Part shown: positions 35,272 through 46,754 of the stretch, one piece after another
How the letters are laid out: each line of letters begins with the position of its first letter
How positions within the stretch are numbered: the first letter of the stretch is position 1
Assembly: GCA_030278955.1 (NCBI GenBank)
Contig: JAOANR010000001.1
Coordinates: 39,272,890 to 39,336,889 of the forward strand
Length of the DNA stretch: 64,000 bases
Direction of reading: 5' to 3'
Origin: Hygrophila difformis
Taxonomy: Eukaryota > Streptophyta > Magnoliopsida > Lamiales > Acanthaceae
The notes under the pieces: generated by a model
Told to the model about the DNA's origin: nothing
Databases searched by the model: none
What the model saw: the letters and a program-made list of their open reading frames with translations, nothing else
Made by a program: the position numbers and the translations under genes

Positions 35272-38200
35272 TTATGTCCCCATAACTGTGTCGGTATCGG
35301 TTTGGAACAATGTCGGGTATCGTTCCCTCATGTCGGATTCTACTTCCCAAGTTGCCGTCTCACTTTCCTTAGTATCGAGAATACGCACTGGGACTTCTTC
35401 GTAAGTCAAATCTTCATCGAGCTCAATTATCTCCGGTTGAAGTACATGTGTCGGGTCCGGCACATACTTCTTTAGTTGTGAGACATGGAAGACATTGTGA
35501 ACTCGATCTAAGTGTGGCGGTAAAGCCAATCGGTAGGCTAGAGTTCCGACTCGTTCTAGAATCTCGTAAGGTCCTATGTATCGAGGACTTAACTTCCCTC
35601 GTTTGCCAAAGCGCATCACCCCCTTCATGGGTGATATCTTTAGCATGACCCTATCTCCCACTTGAAATTCTAGGTCTCGTCGTCTCACGTCGGCATAACT
35701 CTTTTGACGGTCTTGAGCGGCTTTCATCTTCCCTTGGATCACTTTGATTTGTTGAGCCATGTCTTCGATAAGTTGTGGTCCCACTACCACGGACTTATCG
35801 TTTTCTTCCCAGCTCAAAGGGCTTCGGCACTTTCGTCCATACAATGCCTCGAAAGGTGCCATGCCGATACTCGCATGGTAACTATTATTATAGGAAAACT
35901 CAATCAAGGGTAAATGAGATTCCCAATTCCCTTTGAATTCCAACACGCATGCTCTCAGCATGTCTTCTAGTGTTTGGATTGTTCTCTCAGTTTGTCCATC
36001 CGTCATCGGGTGGAATGCGGTGCTCATCTTGATTTGAGTACCGAGAGCTTTTTGTAACTCCGTCCAGAAATAAGAGACAAATCTACTGTCTCTATCGGAA
36101 ATGATATCATGTGGTACTCCATGTCGCCGTACCACATTATCAATGTAGGCTCGGGCCAATTGGTCCATAGTCCACGTGTCTTTCATTGGGATGAATATGG
36201 CTGTCTTCGTTAGCCTATCCACAATCACCCAAATCTTGTTCATGCCTTTAGGTGATCGGGGTAATCCCGAGACAAAGTCCATTGAGATGCTATCCCACTT
36301 CCAACTTGGAATCTCTAGTGGTTGCATCAATCCTAAGGGTTTATGTCGCACTGCCTTAACCTTTTGGCAGGTGAGACATCTCGCCACGAAATTTGCCACT
36401 TCCTTCTTCATTCCCGGCCACCAATAGATCTTCTTCAGATCTTTGTATAGCTTGTCACCTCCGGGATGTACGGAATATGGCGTGTTGTGCCCTTCCTCCA
36501 TCAACCTTTGCTTCAATTCGGCACATTTAAGAGGCACACACCATCTACCTTTGAAACGGATGCTTCCATCCTCGTGGACAGCAAATCCTATTGCCTTTCC
36601 TTCGGCAATATACCCTTTTATCTTCTCGAGTTTCGGATCGCCCGGTTGAGCGAGTCGAATCTCGTCCAATATTGGAGTTTCTACGACCATGGCATTGACC
36701 GTTTCTCTCACTGTGCCAGGATGCACAAGTTCTAACTCCAATCTTGCCAAATCCATGTACAATGCCGGCGGAATTACCAACGAGTTTGTCACGTGTTGGG
36801 TTTTCCGACTTAGGGCATCGGCTACCACATTCGCCTTCCCCTCGTGGTACGCTATCTCTAAATCGTAGTCTTTGATAAGTTCCAACCACCTTCGCTGTCT
36901 CAAATTCAACTCCTTCTGAGTGAATATATACTTCAAGCTCTTGTGGTCGGTGAACATTCGACACTTCCGCCCATAAAGATAATGTCTCCATATCTTTAGA
37001 GCGAAAACGACCGCTGCCAACTCCAGGTCATGTGTCGGATAATTTTCCTCATGAGGTTTTAGTTGGCGTGATGCATAGGCTACGACTCTCGAGTCTTGCA
37101 TCAAAACACAACCTAAACCTTCCTTCGAAGCATCGCTATATACTTCGAAGTCACCATTCTCTGATGGTAATGTTAATACGGGTGTGGTTGTGAGTCGTTT
37201 CTTTAGCTCTTGAAACGATGTCTCACATGCTTCGGTCCACTCGTATTTTGCTCCTTTCTTAAGTAGCTGGGTCAAAGGACGTGCAATCCTTGAAAAGTCC
37301 TTCACGAATCGTCTATAATATCCGGCTAATCCAAGGAAACTCCTTATTTCCGTTGGACTTTTCGGAGTTGCCCATTCAGTCACGGCAGAAACTTTTGCCG
37401 GATCCACTGATACTCCATCGGCGGATACTATGTGTCCGAGAAATGCCACTTCTTTCAGCCAGAAGTCACATTTTGACAGCTTACCGTATAGCTGATTTCT
37501 TCGCAAGACTTCCAACACTTGATGTAAGTGTTTCGCATGCTCTTCCTCGCTCTTCGAGTAGATCAGGATGTCGTCAATGAACACTACGACACACTGGTCT
37601 AACAATTCTCGGAACACGTTGTTCATGAGATTCATGAACATGGCCGGAGCATTTGTTAACCCGAAGGATAACACTGTGAACTCGTAATGGCCATATCGTG
37701 TTCGAAACGCCGTCTTTGGAATGTCCTTCTCGGCAATCCTCAATTGATGATACCCAGATCGCAAATCGATCTTCGAGAATACTGAAGCTCCCTTCAGTTG
37801 ATCAAACAGATCCTCTATTCTCGGTAGGGGGTATTTATTCTTAATAGTCACTTGGTTTAGTCCTCGGTAATCTATGCAAAGACGTAATCCTCCGTCTTTC
37901 TTCTTGACAAATAAAACCGGTGCTCCCCAAGGGGACGTACTCGGTCTTATGTAACCTTTTCCCAATAGCTCCTCGAGTTGTTCCTTTAACTCCTTCATTT
38001 CCAGTGGTGCCATCCGGTACGGAGCTTTCGAGACAGGCTCTGTCCCCGGAATGAGATCTATCGTAAATTCAAGATCTCTCTCAGGTGGCATGCCCGGAAC
38101 GTCTTCAGGGAACACGTCCGGGTATTCTCTCACCACTGGTATGCTATCAACCTTGTTCTCTTCCGCCTCAAGGTTGTGCACATAGCACGCATAGAGTTCA

Positions 38201-39945
38201 TACCCTTTACGCATCAAGTTACTTAGTTTAAGTGCACTAACGATTTTGTTACTTTTCTTAGGGGGCTGAGAGTAAAAGATAACTCTCTTTCCCCTACTTT
38301 TCGACAAGGTGATCTTTTGCTTTTGGCATTCGATCACCGCTTTATACTGGGATAACCAATCCATCCCCAGTATGATGTCAAAGTCTCTTAAGTTAAATTC
38401 TACTAAGTTCGCGAAGAATTCTACGTTCTTTATCACTATAGGAATTCCGTTATATCGTTTAGAGCAAGACACTACTTCTCCAGAAGGCAATTGAATTCCT
38501 AAGCTAATTCTCTCGCACTTAGGTAGATCTAACTCAGGCACTATCCTTGATGCAATAATTGAGCAACTAGCTCCGGAATCAAATAAAATTCTAAGGGGTG
38601 TATTCAAAACGTGAAATGTACCTGCCATCACTTCTCCTTGCGCAGGCACGTCCGCTTGGTTCACCACGTTCAGCCTCCCCATAGGGCGTCCCTGATTGCC
38701 CTGCTGATTCCCATTTGGCTGCTGATTTTGCTGTTGGTTTTGATTCTGTGGGGGCGGAGGTCGTTGGTTCTGGTTCTGGTTTTGCGGCCTATTTTGAGGG
38801 GGTCTGTACCCTTGGTTATTGCCATTTCGCCCGTTTTGGTTTTGAGGCTGTTCTTGCCCTGCGACCAAATCGTCCCTCTTCGTTATGTTCTCGAGCCTAG
38901 TTCGACATTCCCGTCGAACGTGACCCATTCGACCGCATCGATAACAAGCGCCTTGTTGCGGGCATCCCCTTGCCAGATGTGGTCGTCCACATCGCGGGCA
39001 AGGCGGTACCGGATCTTCTTGATTAAACCTCCTTCCCGTGTTGGTTTGTTGGGGCCTATTCGACCCTCTGCGCTGCTCGTTCCTTCCAGTGTTGTTATCG
39101 TTTCTCGAGTCTCGGCTTCTCTTGTCTTGAGGACCCCTGCTGGACTCCCCACTCACCCTTCTTTTCAGCTGCTGCACGCGTGCTACCGCTACAGCGCGAT
39201 CGTATACGGCTTGCAAATCGGGGTAGTGTACTCCCGCGATCACTTCACGCACAGACAGGTTCAGTCCCATCTCGAATTTCTGTGCCTTTTCCGCATCAGT
39301 AGGTACTAGTCTTGGTGCGAACCTCACCAGCTCCTTGAAGCGGGTGTAGTATTCCTGCACCGTTTGGCTTCCTTGCTTCAACGACAGGAATTCTTCGTAC
39401 ATGGCAGCTTTGGTACTCAAGGGATAGAATCGATCCCTGAGTAGTTCCATCATCTCCATCCACGAATAAGGCTCGTCATCTTCAGTCAGTTTGGCTTGCG
39501 TTGCTTGCCACCAGTCGTCAGCTTCGCCTCCCAAGTAGTATGAAGCGACATGTACCCTTTCTCCTTCCGGACATTTGACCGCTCCCAGCAGCTTGTCAAA
39601 AGTTCGGATCCATTCTTCCAGTTTAGCTGGATCCTCCTCACCAGCATAGTGGGGCGGCTGGTAGGGATTCACCATCGCCAGGTAGTTAGGGCGAGCTTGG
39701 GGCGGAGGTACCGCCGCAGCTTGACCCTGGTTGACTTGCGCGTTTCCGAGCGCAATCAACACTTCCTCTATCGTCCTAAGACGATCGCCCACATTGTTCG
39801 GTGCGGGGGCGTCCTGCGCACCTTGGGGCTGTTCCTCATCAGGTTGGTTTGGTTCGGTGACGTTTGGTGGTGTTTCAGTAGGTGTTTCAGTGGTGGTTTG
39901 GGGAGCAGGTTGGGCTCTGCCTCTTCCTCTTCCTCTGGGTGCCAT
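35272..39945 (-). CDS. Ty3/gypsy gag-pol polyprotein
   Basis: 1557 residues without a break. The frame is open upstream to 39987, but I chose the ATG at 39945 because [10 protein letters not shown] is the usual kind of gag start. Order: gag (~1-330), CCHC knuckles ([27 protein letters not shown], ~315-350), aspartic protease (FDSGASCSI, ~455), reverse transcriptase ([10 protein letters not shown], catalytic FIDDILIYS ~790), RNase H ([10 protein letters not shown] ~935), integrase with HHCC finger (~1155-1195) and catalytic SMDF, SDRDSRF and TDGQTERT residues (~1222-1325), ending in [15 protein letters not shown] and a short chromodomain-like tail ([14 protein letters not shown]). Protease and polymerase would be cut from one precursor. 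The tail seems to lack the middle of the chromodomain. Lineage looks like Tekay/Del; medium confidence on that. Confidence 0.95.
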   Translation of the reverse strand: MAPRGRGRGRAQPAPQTTTETPTETPPNVTEPNQPDEEQPQGAQDAPAPNNVGDRLRTIEEVLIALGNAQVNQGQAAAVPPPQARPNYLAMVNPYQPPHYAGEEDPAKLEEWIRTFDKLLGAVKCPEGERVHVASYYLGGEADDWWQATQAKLTEDDEPYSWMEMMELLRDRFYPLSTKAAMYEEFLSLKQGSQTVQEYYTRFKELVRFAPRLVPTDAEKAQKFEMGLNLSVREVIAGVHYPDLQAVYDRAVAVARVQQLKRRVSGESSRGPQDKRSRDSRNDNNTGRNEQRRGSNRPQQTNTGRRFNQEDPVPPCPRCGRPHLARGCPQQGACYRCGRMGHVRRECRTRLENITKRDDLVAGQEQPQNQNGRNGNNQGYRPPQNRPQNQNQNQRPPPPQNQNQQQNQQPNGNQQGNQGRPMGRLNVVNQADVPAQGEVMAGTFHVLNTPLRILFDSGASCSIIASRIVPELDLPKCERISLGIQLPSGEVVSCSKRYNGIPIVIKNVEFFANLVEFNLRDFDIILGMDWLSQYKAVIECQKQKITLSKSRGKRVIFYSQPPKKSNKIVSALKLSNLMRKGYELYACYVHNLEAEENKVDSIPVVREYPDVFPEDVPGMPPERDLEFTIDLIPGTEPVSKAPYRMAPLEMKELKEQLEELLGKGYIRPSTSPWGAPVLFVKKKDGGLRLCIDYRGLNQVTIKNKYPLPRIEDLFDQLKGASVFSKIDLRSGYHQLRIAEKDIPKTAFRTRYGHYEFTVLSFGLTNAPAMFMNLMNNVFRELLDQCVVVFIDDILIYSKSEEEHAKHLHQVLEVLRRNQLYGKLSKCDFWLKEVAFLGHIVSADGVSVDPAKVSAVTEWATPKSPTEIRSFLGLAGYYRRFVKDFSRIARPLTQLLKKGAKYEWTEACETSFQELKKRLTTTPVLTLPSENGDFEVYSDASKEGLGCVLMQDSRVVAYASRQLKPHEENYPTHDLELAAVVFALKIWRHYLYGRKCRMFTDHKSLKYIFTQKELNLRQRRWLELIKDYDLEIAYHEGKANVVADALSRKTQHVTNSLVIPPALYMDLARLELELVHPGTVRETVNAMVVETPILDEIRLAQPGDPKLEKIKGYIAEGKAIGFAVHEDGSIRFKGRWCVPLKCAELKQRLMEEGHNTPYSVHPGGDKLYKDLKKIYWWPGMKKEVANFVARCLTCQKVKAVRHKPLGLMQPLEIPSWKWDSISMDFVSGLPRSPKGMNKIWVIVDRLTKTAIFIPMKDTWTMDQLARAYIDNVVRRHGVPHDIISDRDSRFVSYFWTELQKALGTQIKMSTAFHPMTDGQTERTIQTLEDMLRACVLEFKGNWESHLPLIEFSYNNSYHASIGMAPFEALYGRKCRSPLSWEENDKSVVVGPQLIEDMAQQIKVIQGKMKAAQDRQKSYADVRRRDLEFQVGDRVMLKISPMKGVMRFGKRGKLSPRYIGPYEILERVGTLAYRLALPPHLDRVHNVFHVSQLKKYVPDPTHVLQPEIIELDEDLTYEEVPVRILDTKESETATWEVESDMRERYPTLFQTDTDTVMGT

Positions 39946-40210
39946 TCTGGTACAAATAGGATAGTTTAGGACTGATAAATTTAGCATATAGTCTAAGCAA
40001 TTTGTATGAATATATATGTGTGTAGTAATTTAGCACGTGGTGCTTTGTTCGAACTAAGGAGCATCGTATGCTTCGAGGTTTTATTTTATTTTGGGTTTGT
40101 TTTGTTTTGATTTTTAAAAAAAATAAGTCGGCATTTTATTTCCCCATAAGAAATTTTAGTACAAAAGTAGAAATATTTTTCTAGCAAAACAATGGCTAAC
40201 AGTAGAATCT
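39946..40210 (-). other. Spacer between leader ORF and gag
   Basis: AT-rich, non-coding, with T-rich runs; presumably untranslated leader. Confidence 0.5.
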
Positions 40211-40546
40211 CTAGTGCCTCATAACGTCTCTCGGCGGGGTAGCAGGATCTTCCTCCGGATCTTCCTCCTCCGAACTCGGCGGTAGTAGATCGTCAAAGAT
40301 GGTGTTTAAATCTTGCCCGTGGGCATCGATGTATTCCTTTAGTATTAAGTTTTGTGTAGTGAGGGTTTGGACTTGGCGCTCGAGTTGGTTTATGCGGTGA
40401 TGATCCGCCTCTCTCAAGTTGCCCATGTGATGTAAATTGGCCTCCAGTTGAGCCATACGGTACTTCATCTGCTCTAGGGTTTGGTGGGAATCGAGATGAA
40501 CGCTCATCATCCTGACCATCAACTGCATCATGTCTTGACTAGCCAT
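40211..40546 (-). CDS. Small leader ORF upstream of gag (coiled-coil, acidic tail), unknown function
   Basis: 111 residues, lying between the primer-binding site and gag in the same direction. Starts MASQDMMQLMVRMMSVHLDS; residues ~20-75 have heptad-like hydrophobic spacing (MAQLEANLHHMG, INQLERQVQTL) suggesting a coiled coil; the C-terminus is acidic and proline-rich (PPSSEEEDPEEDP). I do not recognise it. It is open in an otherwise intact element, so it may be a real accessory protein, but a chance leader frame is possible. The element 5' leader would have to be read through or spliced for gag to be made. Confidence 0.5.
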   Translation of the reverse strand: MASQDMMQLMVRMMSVHLDSHQTLEQMKYRMAQLEANLHHMGNLREADHHRINQLERQVQTLTTQNLILKEYIDAHGQDLNTIFDDLLPPSSEEEDPEEDPATPPRDVMRH

Positions 40547-40559
40547 CTAGCGCAAGCAA

Positions 40560-40722
40560 GAGATCTAGGTTAATATTCGCCAAGATTCTAGGTTCGAGTT
40601 TCCAAGATTCTAAGTTCAAGTTTCGCCAAGATGCTAAGTTCAAGTTTCGCAAAGATTCTAAGTTCAAGTTTCGCCAAGATTCTAAGTTCAAGTTCCGCCA
40701 AGATGCTAAGTTCATAGCAGAG
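40560..40722. repeat. ~24-bp tandem repeat in the leader
   Basis: About six imperfect copies of GCCAAGATTCTAAGTTCAAG.. between 40578 and 40712. The frame through them translates as a repeated NLNLESWR-like pattern, a by-product of the repeat. Confidence 0.8.
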
Positions 40723-40975
40723 ATGCAACATGCATATGCAAATGATATTTCCCCCCAATAATAATTTAATACCCATATATTTTTCCCATGGGTTTTAAAA
40801 TAAAATTTCTCCATGGAAATAAAAAAAAAATTTAAAATTTAAAATAATAGTCAAAATATTAATAATAGTTTAAAAATAATAATGGTTTAGAAATAATAGT
40901 TTAAAAATAATAGTGGTTTAAATAATGGTTTAAAAATAGTAATGGTTTAAAAACAATAATAATTTAAAAATAGCC

Positions 40976-40989
40976 GGGCTCTGATACCA
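40976..40989 (-). other. Primer-binding site for initiator-Met tRNA
   Basis: The minus strand reads TGGTATCAGAGCCC three bases inside the 5' LTR, complementary to the 3' end of plant initiator tRNA-Met. It fixes the element as minus-strand. Confidence 0.9.
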
Positions 40990-40992
40990 ACT

Positions 40993-43581
40993 TGTAACAC
41001 CCCGGTTTTTGGTAACCCAGGTCGGGATGTCACCGCCACATCTCCCTAGTAAGACACGGTTTCTCCGAGCTTACTAAAGAGATGCAAGGCTAGGTATTGC
41101 AGTGTTTAAAATATTTAAAGCATACAAAATAGCCCATACAATATAAATCGAAAATAATAATAGCATAGCGCAGCGGAAATATTTAGTTTAGTACAGTATC
41201 GCAGCGGAAAATTTAAATAGGGCCGACATGGCCAAAACACGGGTTAAACAGGCCCGTTCAGAATATAGTCTAAGTACGAAATTTAAAAGCAAAATAAAAG
41301 TTCCCAAAATCCCATGCATGATTCGTGCTCACACATGCTCATTCCACATATTCTGTACAGAAAGGAATAAAAACGGTTTTGATCAGCAAAATTGCTGAGT
41401 AAGTTAACACATGCATGATCGTAGGGTTTAAAAGCCATACTTTAATAATTTAACAAAAGCATGATAATAACATAATATTTGATTTCATATAATCCATATC
41501 ATATAGCACAATCTATCTCAGGCTCTATTTAATAACACATATCACATGGTTTAATCATAAAAGCCATAATTTTTAAATAAGACATTTAAATAATTTAATT
41601 GGACAACACTATAATTTAATCTAGTTTAATTTAATTTAGAATCCCCATTACATTCCCGACTTGGTATCTCAAGTTTCACGATAAAGATCGCGATGTCAAC
41701 AAGTTTAGCCGGTAGCCCGGCGGCCGCAGCCGTATCAGCCATACCCAGTACCACTCCGGAGCCTCGGGAAACCCATACGGATATTCACGAGAGTGTAGGC
41801 TCTAAGTTTCGCCGTTTTGGCAATATCACATTTCAAGTATAGCGCGCGGGGTCACCATCGTCCATTACGGCACGAAGTGAATCGTTAGGGGGCACCCTGC
41901 AGAGCACTCACCCCTAATTTTAATTTATCAAGTTTGTAAGGGGATTTAGTTTTTAAAATCTGACTTCCAATGTAGCAATTTAGAAATAATATCTCAATTC
42001 GTTTCAACCCTAAAGGTAAATTCCATGTTTCAACAAGATTTCAAAGTTTCGTTTCGGTAAATCACAGTTTACTCCAAAATTCGTCAAAAATCAGTTTTAA
42101 TTCCAAAAATTCCAAAATTTCACATCTGACTCGGAAACATCAAGATCTACAACTTTCGTGTTTTAACTTTTTCAATCCGAGATACCTAAGTAGGTCAAAA
42201 TCGCTAATTTTCGCATAACAAGAAATCTGTCCGAGTTCAATACATCACAGATCAAAGATTTCAGTTTCTACCATATCAATTCAACTCCAAATTTACTGAA
42301 ATTTGACAGGGATCATCTTAAGACATTTATCTACAACTTTCATGTTCGGCCAAAGATCTAAAACAGCCTAGATCCTATGTCAAAAACGAGATCAAGATCA
42401 TTCCTAGGTTCTGTCCAAGATTTCAAGATCTAAAATCAAACAGTTCGGTTTCAATGGGTTTTCACCTATCAAATCAACTCCAAAAATTCTCAAATTTTTA
42501 CAGTAGCTAGGTCTAAGTCTTAGGAACGTTTTTCGTGTTTTAAGTTTTTCCGTTTGAGTTCGTTTTAAAGGTCGGAAAAATTCAACAATTCTGTTGCGTC
42601 GGTAAGAAAACAAAAGTAGACAGATTTATGATTCTTGTCAAATCTTTTAGGTTTCGAATGTTTTAAAATCTCCCAAAACCATGTAAGGTTAACTTACAGT
42701 GTCTATGAACGTCGGGAATGTCCAATTCGGGGGCGTGGCTTCCAGATCACCGTTTCTCCTCTCCGTTCGTCGGGTTCTACGATCTAGATTCGATACGGGG
42801 TATAGAAAGAAAAAGAAGATGATTAGGATTCGTTTTCGAATCGTTTATTGAATAGAGATTGAACCGAGACTTACCACGACTATGGAGATCTGTTGCGAAC
42901 TCGTCCACAGCGCTCGTCTTGGTTTCGTGCCTCCGACGACTCCGGATTAGGGTTTCGAACGTATAGAGTGCTTTAGGGTTTCGTAAACTTGTTCGGGGCT
43001 CCCAAGGGGCTTATTTATAGAATTCTAAGTCCCTAGGGCGTCCACGGCCGACCTAGAACTCTGGAGTCGAGAGGTGTTCAACCGAAAGTCGAAAAATCCG
43101 CGTTCGGGTGAGAGATTCACGCAACAAACGAATCTGTGGGTTGGCGCGGTCGTGGCGCGGCAAACCCCTTCCAGCGCGCGGCCACCGCGCCGTCTACGCC
43201 TGGACTTCGGTCCGGGCGGGTCGTGCGATCCGTCGTGCTTTTCCGCCTCTCTTTCGGGTTTCTATCCCTCTATGCTTCCGAATTCCGATTCCCGGGGTAT
43301 ATTCGGGTTCATACCTTCTCTCTAATTTTTATTCTTAGTCCAGTTGGATGTTTTGGACTCGAATACTCGAGTTCATTAGTGTCGGGTTTTGGTGTACCAT
43401 TTAACCATTTAATTAAATTCCTTTAATTCCTTTTTAAGTAAAAATCTCATTTCTCATTTCCTTATATTTATTTATTTATTTATTTGCTGGATTGTTTATT
43501 TATTTATCGCATTTATTTTATTTATTATTTATTTATTTAATTATTGCTTTATTTTATGTTGGAAAATTCTCGGGTATTACA
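40993..43581 (-). repeat. 5' LTR of the young gypsy element
   Basis: 2589 bp, one base shorter than the left LTR and otherwise the same by eye. As the 5' LTR it carries the promoter. Confidence 0.95.
43009..43020 (-). promoter_or_regulatory. TATA box of the 5' LTR
   Basis: CTATAAATAAGC on the minus strand, about 565 bp into the LTR, followed by a plausible start region. The same box is present in the 3' LTR (34431-34442), and an equivalent CTATAAATAACC in the related solo LTR (61420-61431). Confidence 0.6.
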
Positions 43582-44099
43582 ATACTGCTGCTGTTCATAC
43601 CTTGGTTGAGGCGGGACGCAAGGCCGTGGTCCCTACCCTCCTAGCGGCCGATTGGCCTGCTGTTGGTAGTTATGAGGATTTTGAACTACAGGCGGTGAAT
43701 TCGGAATAACTAAAGGTGGATTTTGAGTCACCTGTGCATTCTGTGCTCCAAACGGATACATGTTCCTTGCTAGCTCGACTCTAAACATCGCTGGCATTGC
43801 TGCCAGTATATTCCCTTCTATTTGCCGAACTGAATTAGTAACCACCGCTTCCACCATAAATTGAACGTGCTCGCGAAACCGCGGGGTTAAATCATCATGC
43901 GGAAATCCTGATTGTTAAAATCCGAAGGTCCTACGAATCCTGGAGGAAAATCTCCTGGATTTGTTGGACGCTCCTCATAAATTGGTGGCAAATCGGTTCT
44001 CGCTGCCGTGTTGATTGCCGGAGTTACATGTGGATCAACTGCCATCGTGAATATCTGTCCCACTGGGCGTGCCACTGTTTGGCTGCTGGTGCAAGCCAA
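43582..44099 (-). pseudogene. Older retrotransposon gag, upstream half (decayed)
   Basis: Minus strand, starting at 44099 with MACTSSQTVARPVGQ and including PPIYEERPTNPGDFPPGF; a frameshift at about 43885-43890 leads to FREHVQFMVEAVVTNS and RNMYPFGAQNAQVTQNPP, then P/Q-rich sequence up to the young gypsy target site. Continues at 32414. The proline/glutamine-rich N-terminus before a gag core is common in plant gypsy elements. Confidence 0.7.
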
Positions 44100-44446
44100 G
44101 GATCTTTTTTCCTCAAGGGAAGCTATCGGAAAAGGATCAACCGATTAAGGGTCCGAAAATATAAGAATGCGCCTAAACTTGACTAATCTCCACTGGATTG
44201 CAATGGCAAAGTTGAATATAATGGAAAATCTACCAGTTGTTGAGAAACAACGAATAATTATCCGTGAAAGGACTACCAAACTACCAGTTGCTAAGAAACA
44301 ACAGCTGTTTTGGAGAAATAACCGCTAACTAAGCTAGAAGCTAGGAAAGCTTGTAAAGGAAAGCTGTAAAGAAAGCAATAAAAGATACAAAGAATTGAAA
44401 TTGCATAAAGGAAATTCTGGGGTGGATTGGTCTCTCTTGATTCTGA
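44100..44446 (-). other. Leader / LTR end of the older retrotransposon
   Basis: Non-coding DNA upstream of the gag start on the minus strand, between the TATA box at 44455-44466 and the ATG at 44099. It has two copies of an ACTACCAGTTG(T/C)TGAGAAACAACA-like motif (44228-44255, 44278-44305). I could not place the LTR end or primer site with confidence. Confidence 0.45.
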
Positions 44447-44454
44447 GCTTGGCA

Positions 44455-44466
44455 TCCCCTATTTAT
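44455..44466 (-). promoter_or_regulatory. TATA-like box of the older element
   Basis: CTATAAATAGGG on the minus strand, ~360 bp upstream of the old gag ATG; it is duplicated near 45699-45710 by the tandem duplication. Confidence 0.5.
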
Positions 44467-45514
44467 AGCCGGAGCTCGATAACCGCTCCCCGACTGCACT
44501 CATGAGCCGATTTGGCTGTTTCATTTCGGCTATGCTCGGGCTTTTCTCGATACTTCTCTTCTTCTTGCTCGCTCATTATTCTCCTTTGACCCAATTATCT
44601 GGCCCAATCTCTTTCTTCAGGCCCAATGCCTTATGGTCACAACAGTTAGTTTCATGTGTAACACAATCATCAAGTTTTGTTTTTTTTTTTAAAAATTGTA
44701 TATGATTGTTCGATCTTAGTTGAGTCGGCCACTAATCAAAGGGTTCAACTATCTCCCCTGTCATATTTTTTTTCTCGATTACCAACAATAATTGGCTAAG
44801 TGTAATGTGGTTTCAAACGTTACAGCAAAGGCTTTCCCAAAAAAAAAAAAACGTTCCAGAAGGTATCGGCTTCAAACCCGTGTATCCTAAATTCACCGGT
44901 AGAACATTATTCTTGAAGAGCAATATTATCAATTTCTGTACATACTATTTAATTTATATGTTAATATACACTGCAATTGTTTTCCCATTTTAACGACAGT
45001 AAAAATTTGATCATTAAACCCAAATATTCGATCACTAAGCTAAGAAACAAAAAAAAATATTCTTATAGTAATAATCCATATACACCATTCGTGAATAAAA
45101 TGGAATATATATTCCTTTTATCAAACCGATCAATTCACACATTTATATATTTCACCGTTCATTTTATCAAACCGATCAATCCTAAAAAGCAATTAAGAAT
45201 ATTGAATAGAAGATGAAAGATCGAAACTTTGATTGTTATTTGTCCAGAAGTAGCGTTCGCAAGGGTAAGTTAATTTGTGTTCTATTTATATAAATACTAG
45301 AAATCTGGCGGGGCGCGCGCTTCGCTGCACGCGCCGGTAAGAAGAAAATGTGTTGAAGTGTGTCATGGTATGATAACTAATAGTATGTAGGAAACTAATA
45401 GCTCACTTTCGCTAGAACTTCAATTCTAGTTATATAAGCAAAGTTCTGCAGAAGGAAAATTGAACTGTGTCATATTCCTAAAACACACCATCAATGACTT
45501 CTATGAATGAGGGC

Positions 45515-45591
45515 ATCAACCACTACTTTTTCCACTACTTCACAGATCCTTTCAACTTTTGCTTCAGAAAGTCCTTTGATTCTGGTTAACT
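45515..45591 (-). pseudogene. DMC1: Second copy of DMC1 exon B
   Basis: Same sequence as 46755-46828, produced by the 1.24-kb tandem duplication; exon A is missing except its last bases at 45674-45680. Confidence 0.75.
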
Positions 45592-46754
45592 CTGAAAATT
45601 ATAGAGAAACTAATGTTTGAGCTGATGCAACTTGAAAAACATAATTTAGAGAATTAGTGATCCCAATCTTCACCTTCTTTCCAACTAATGCTTGGCATCC
45701 CCTATTTATAGCCGGAGCTCGATAACCGCTCCCCGACTGCACTCATGAGCCGATTTGGCTGTTTCATTTCGGCTATGCTCGGGCTTTTCTCGATACTTCT
45801 CTTCTTCTTGCTCGCTCATTATTCTCCTTTGACCCAATTATCTGGCCCAATGTCTTTCTTCAGGCCCAATGCCTTATGGTCACAACAGTTAGTTTCATGT
45901 GTAACACAATCATCAAGTTTTGTTTTTTTTTTTAAATTGTATATGATTGTTCGATCTTAGTTGAGTCGGCCACTAATCAAAGGGTTCAACTATCTCCCCT
46001 GTCGTATTTTTTTTCTCGATTACCAACAATAATTGGCTAAGTGTAATGTGGTTTCAAACGTTACAGCAAAGGCTTTCCAAAAAAAAAAAACGTTCCAGAA
46101 GGTATCGGCTTCAAACCCGTGTATCCTAAATTCACCGGTAGAACATTATTCTTGAAGAGCAATATTATCAATTTCTGTACATACTATTTAATTTATATGT
46201 TAATATACACTGCAATTGTTTTCCCATTTTAACGACAGAAAAAATTTGATCATTAAACCCAAATATTCGATCACTAAGCTAAGCAACAAAAAAAAATATT
46301 CTTATAGTAATAATCCATATACACCATTCGTGAATAAAATGGAATATATATTCCTTTTATCAAACCGATCAATTCACACATGTATATATTTCACCGTTCA
46401 TTTTATCAAACCGATCAATCCTAAAAAGCAATTAAGAATATTGAATAGAAGATGAAAGATCGAAACTTTGATTGTTATTTGTCCAGAAGTAGTGTTCGCA
46501 AGGGTAAGTTAATTTGTGTTATATTTATATAAATACTAGAAATCTGGCGGGGCGCGCGCTTCGCTGCACGCGCCGGTAAGAAGAAAATGTGTTGAAGTGT
46601 GTCATGGTATGATAACTAATAGTATGTAGGAAACTAATAGCTCACTTTCGCTAGAACTTCAATTCTAGTTATATAAGCAAAGTTCTGCAGAAGGAAAATT
46701 GAACTGTGTCATATTCCTAAAACACACCATCAATGACTTCTATGAATGAGGGCA

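Larger units (their letters stand above)
32415..43581 (-). mobile_element. Complete young Ty3/gypsy LTR retrotransposon (chromovirus-like)
   Basis: 11,167 bp with two long LTRs (2590 and 2589 bp), matching 5-bp target duplications (ATACT), TG...CA ends, a primer-binding site for initiator-Met tRNA (40976-40989, minus), a polypurine tract by the left LTR and an uninterrupted gag-pol frame. The only LTR difference I saw is one A in an A run (34582-34586 versus 43160-43162). It is inserted in an older gag gene and is the most recent insertion in the window. It could be mobile in sequence terms; expression is not shown by the sequence. Confidence 0.95.

Noticed and set aside
38611..39309. 232-codon plus-strand frame
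   Set aside because: Antisense to the gag part of the gypsy polyprotein; no independent motif.
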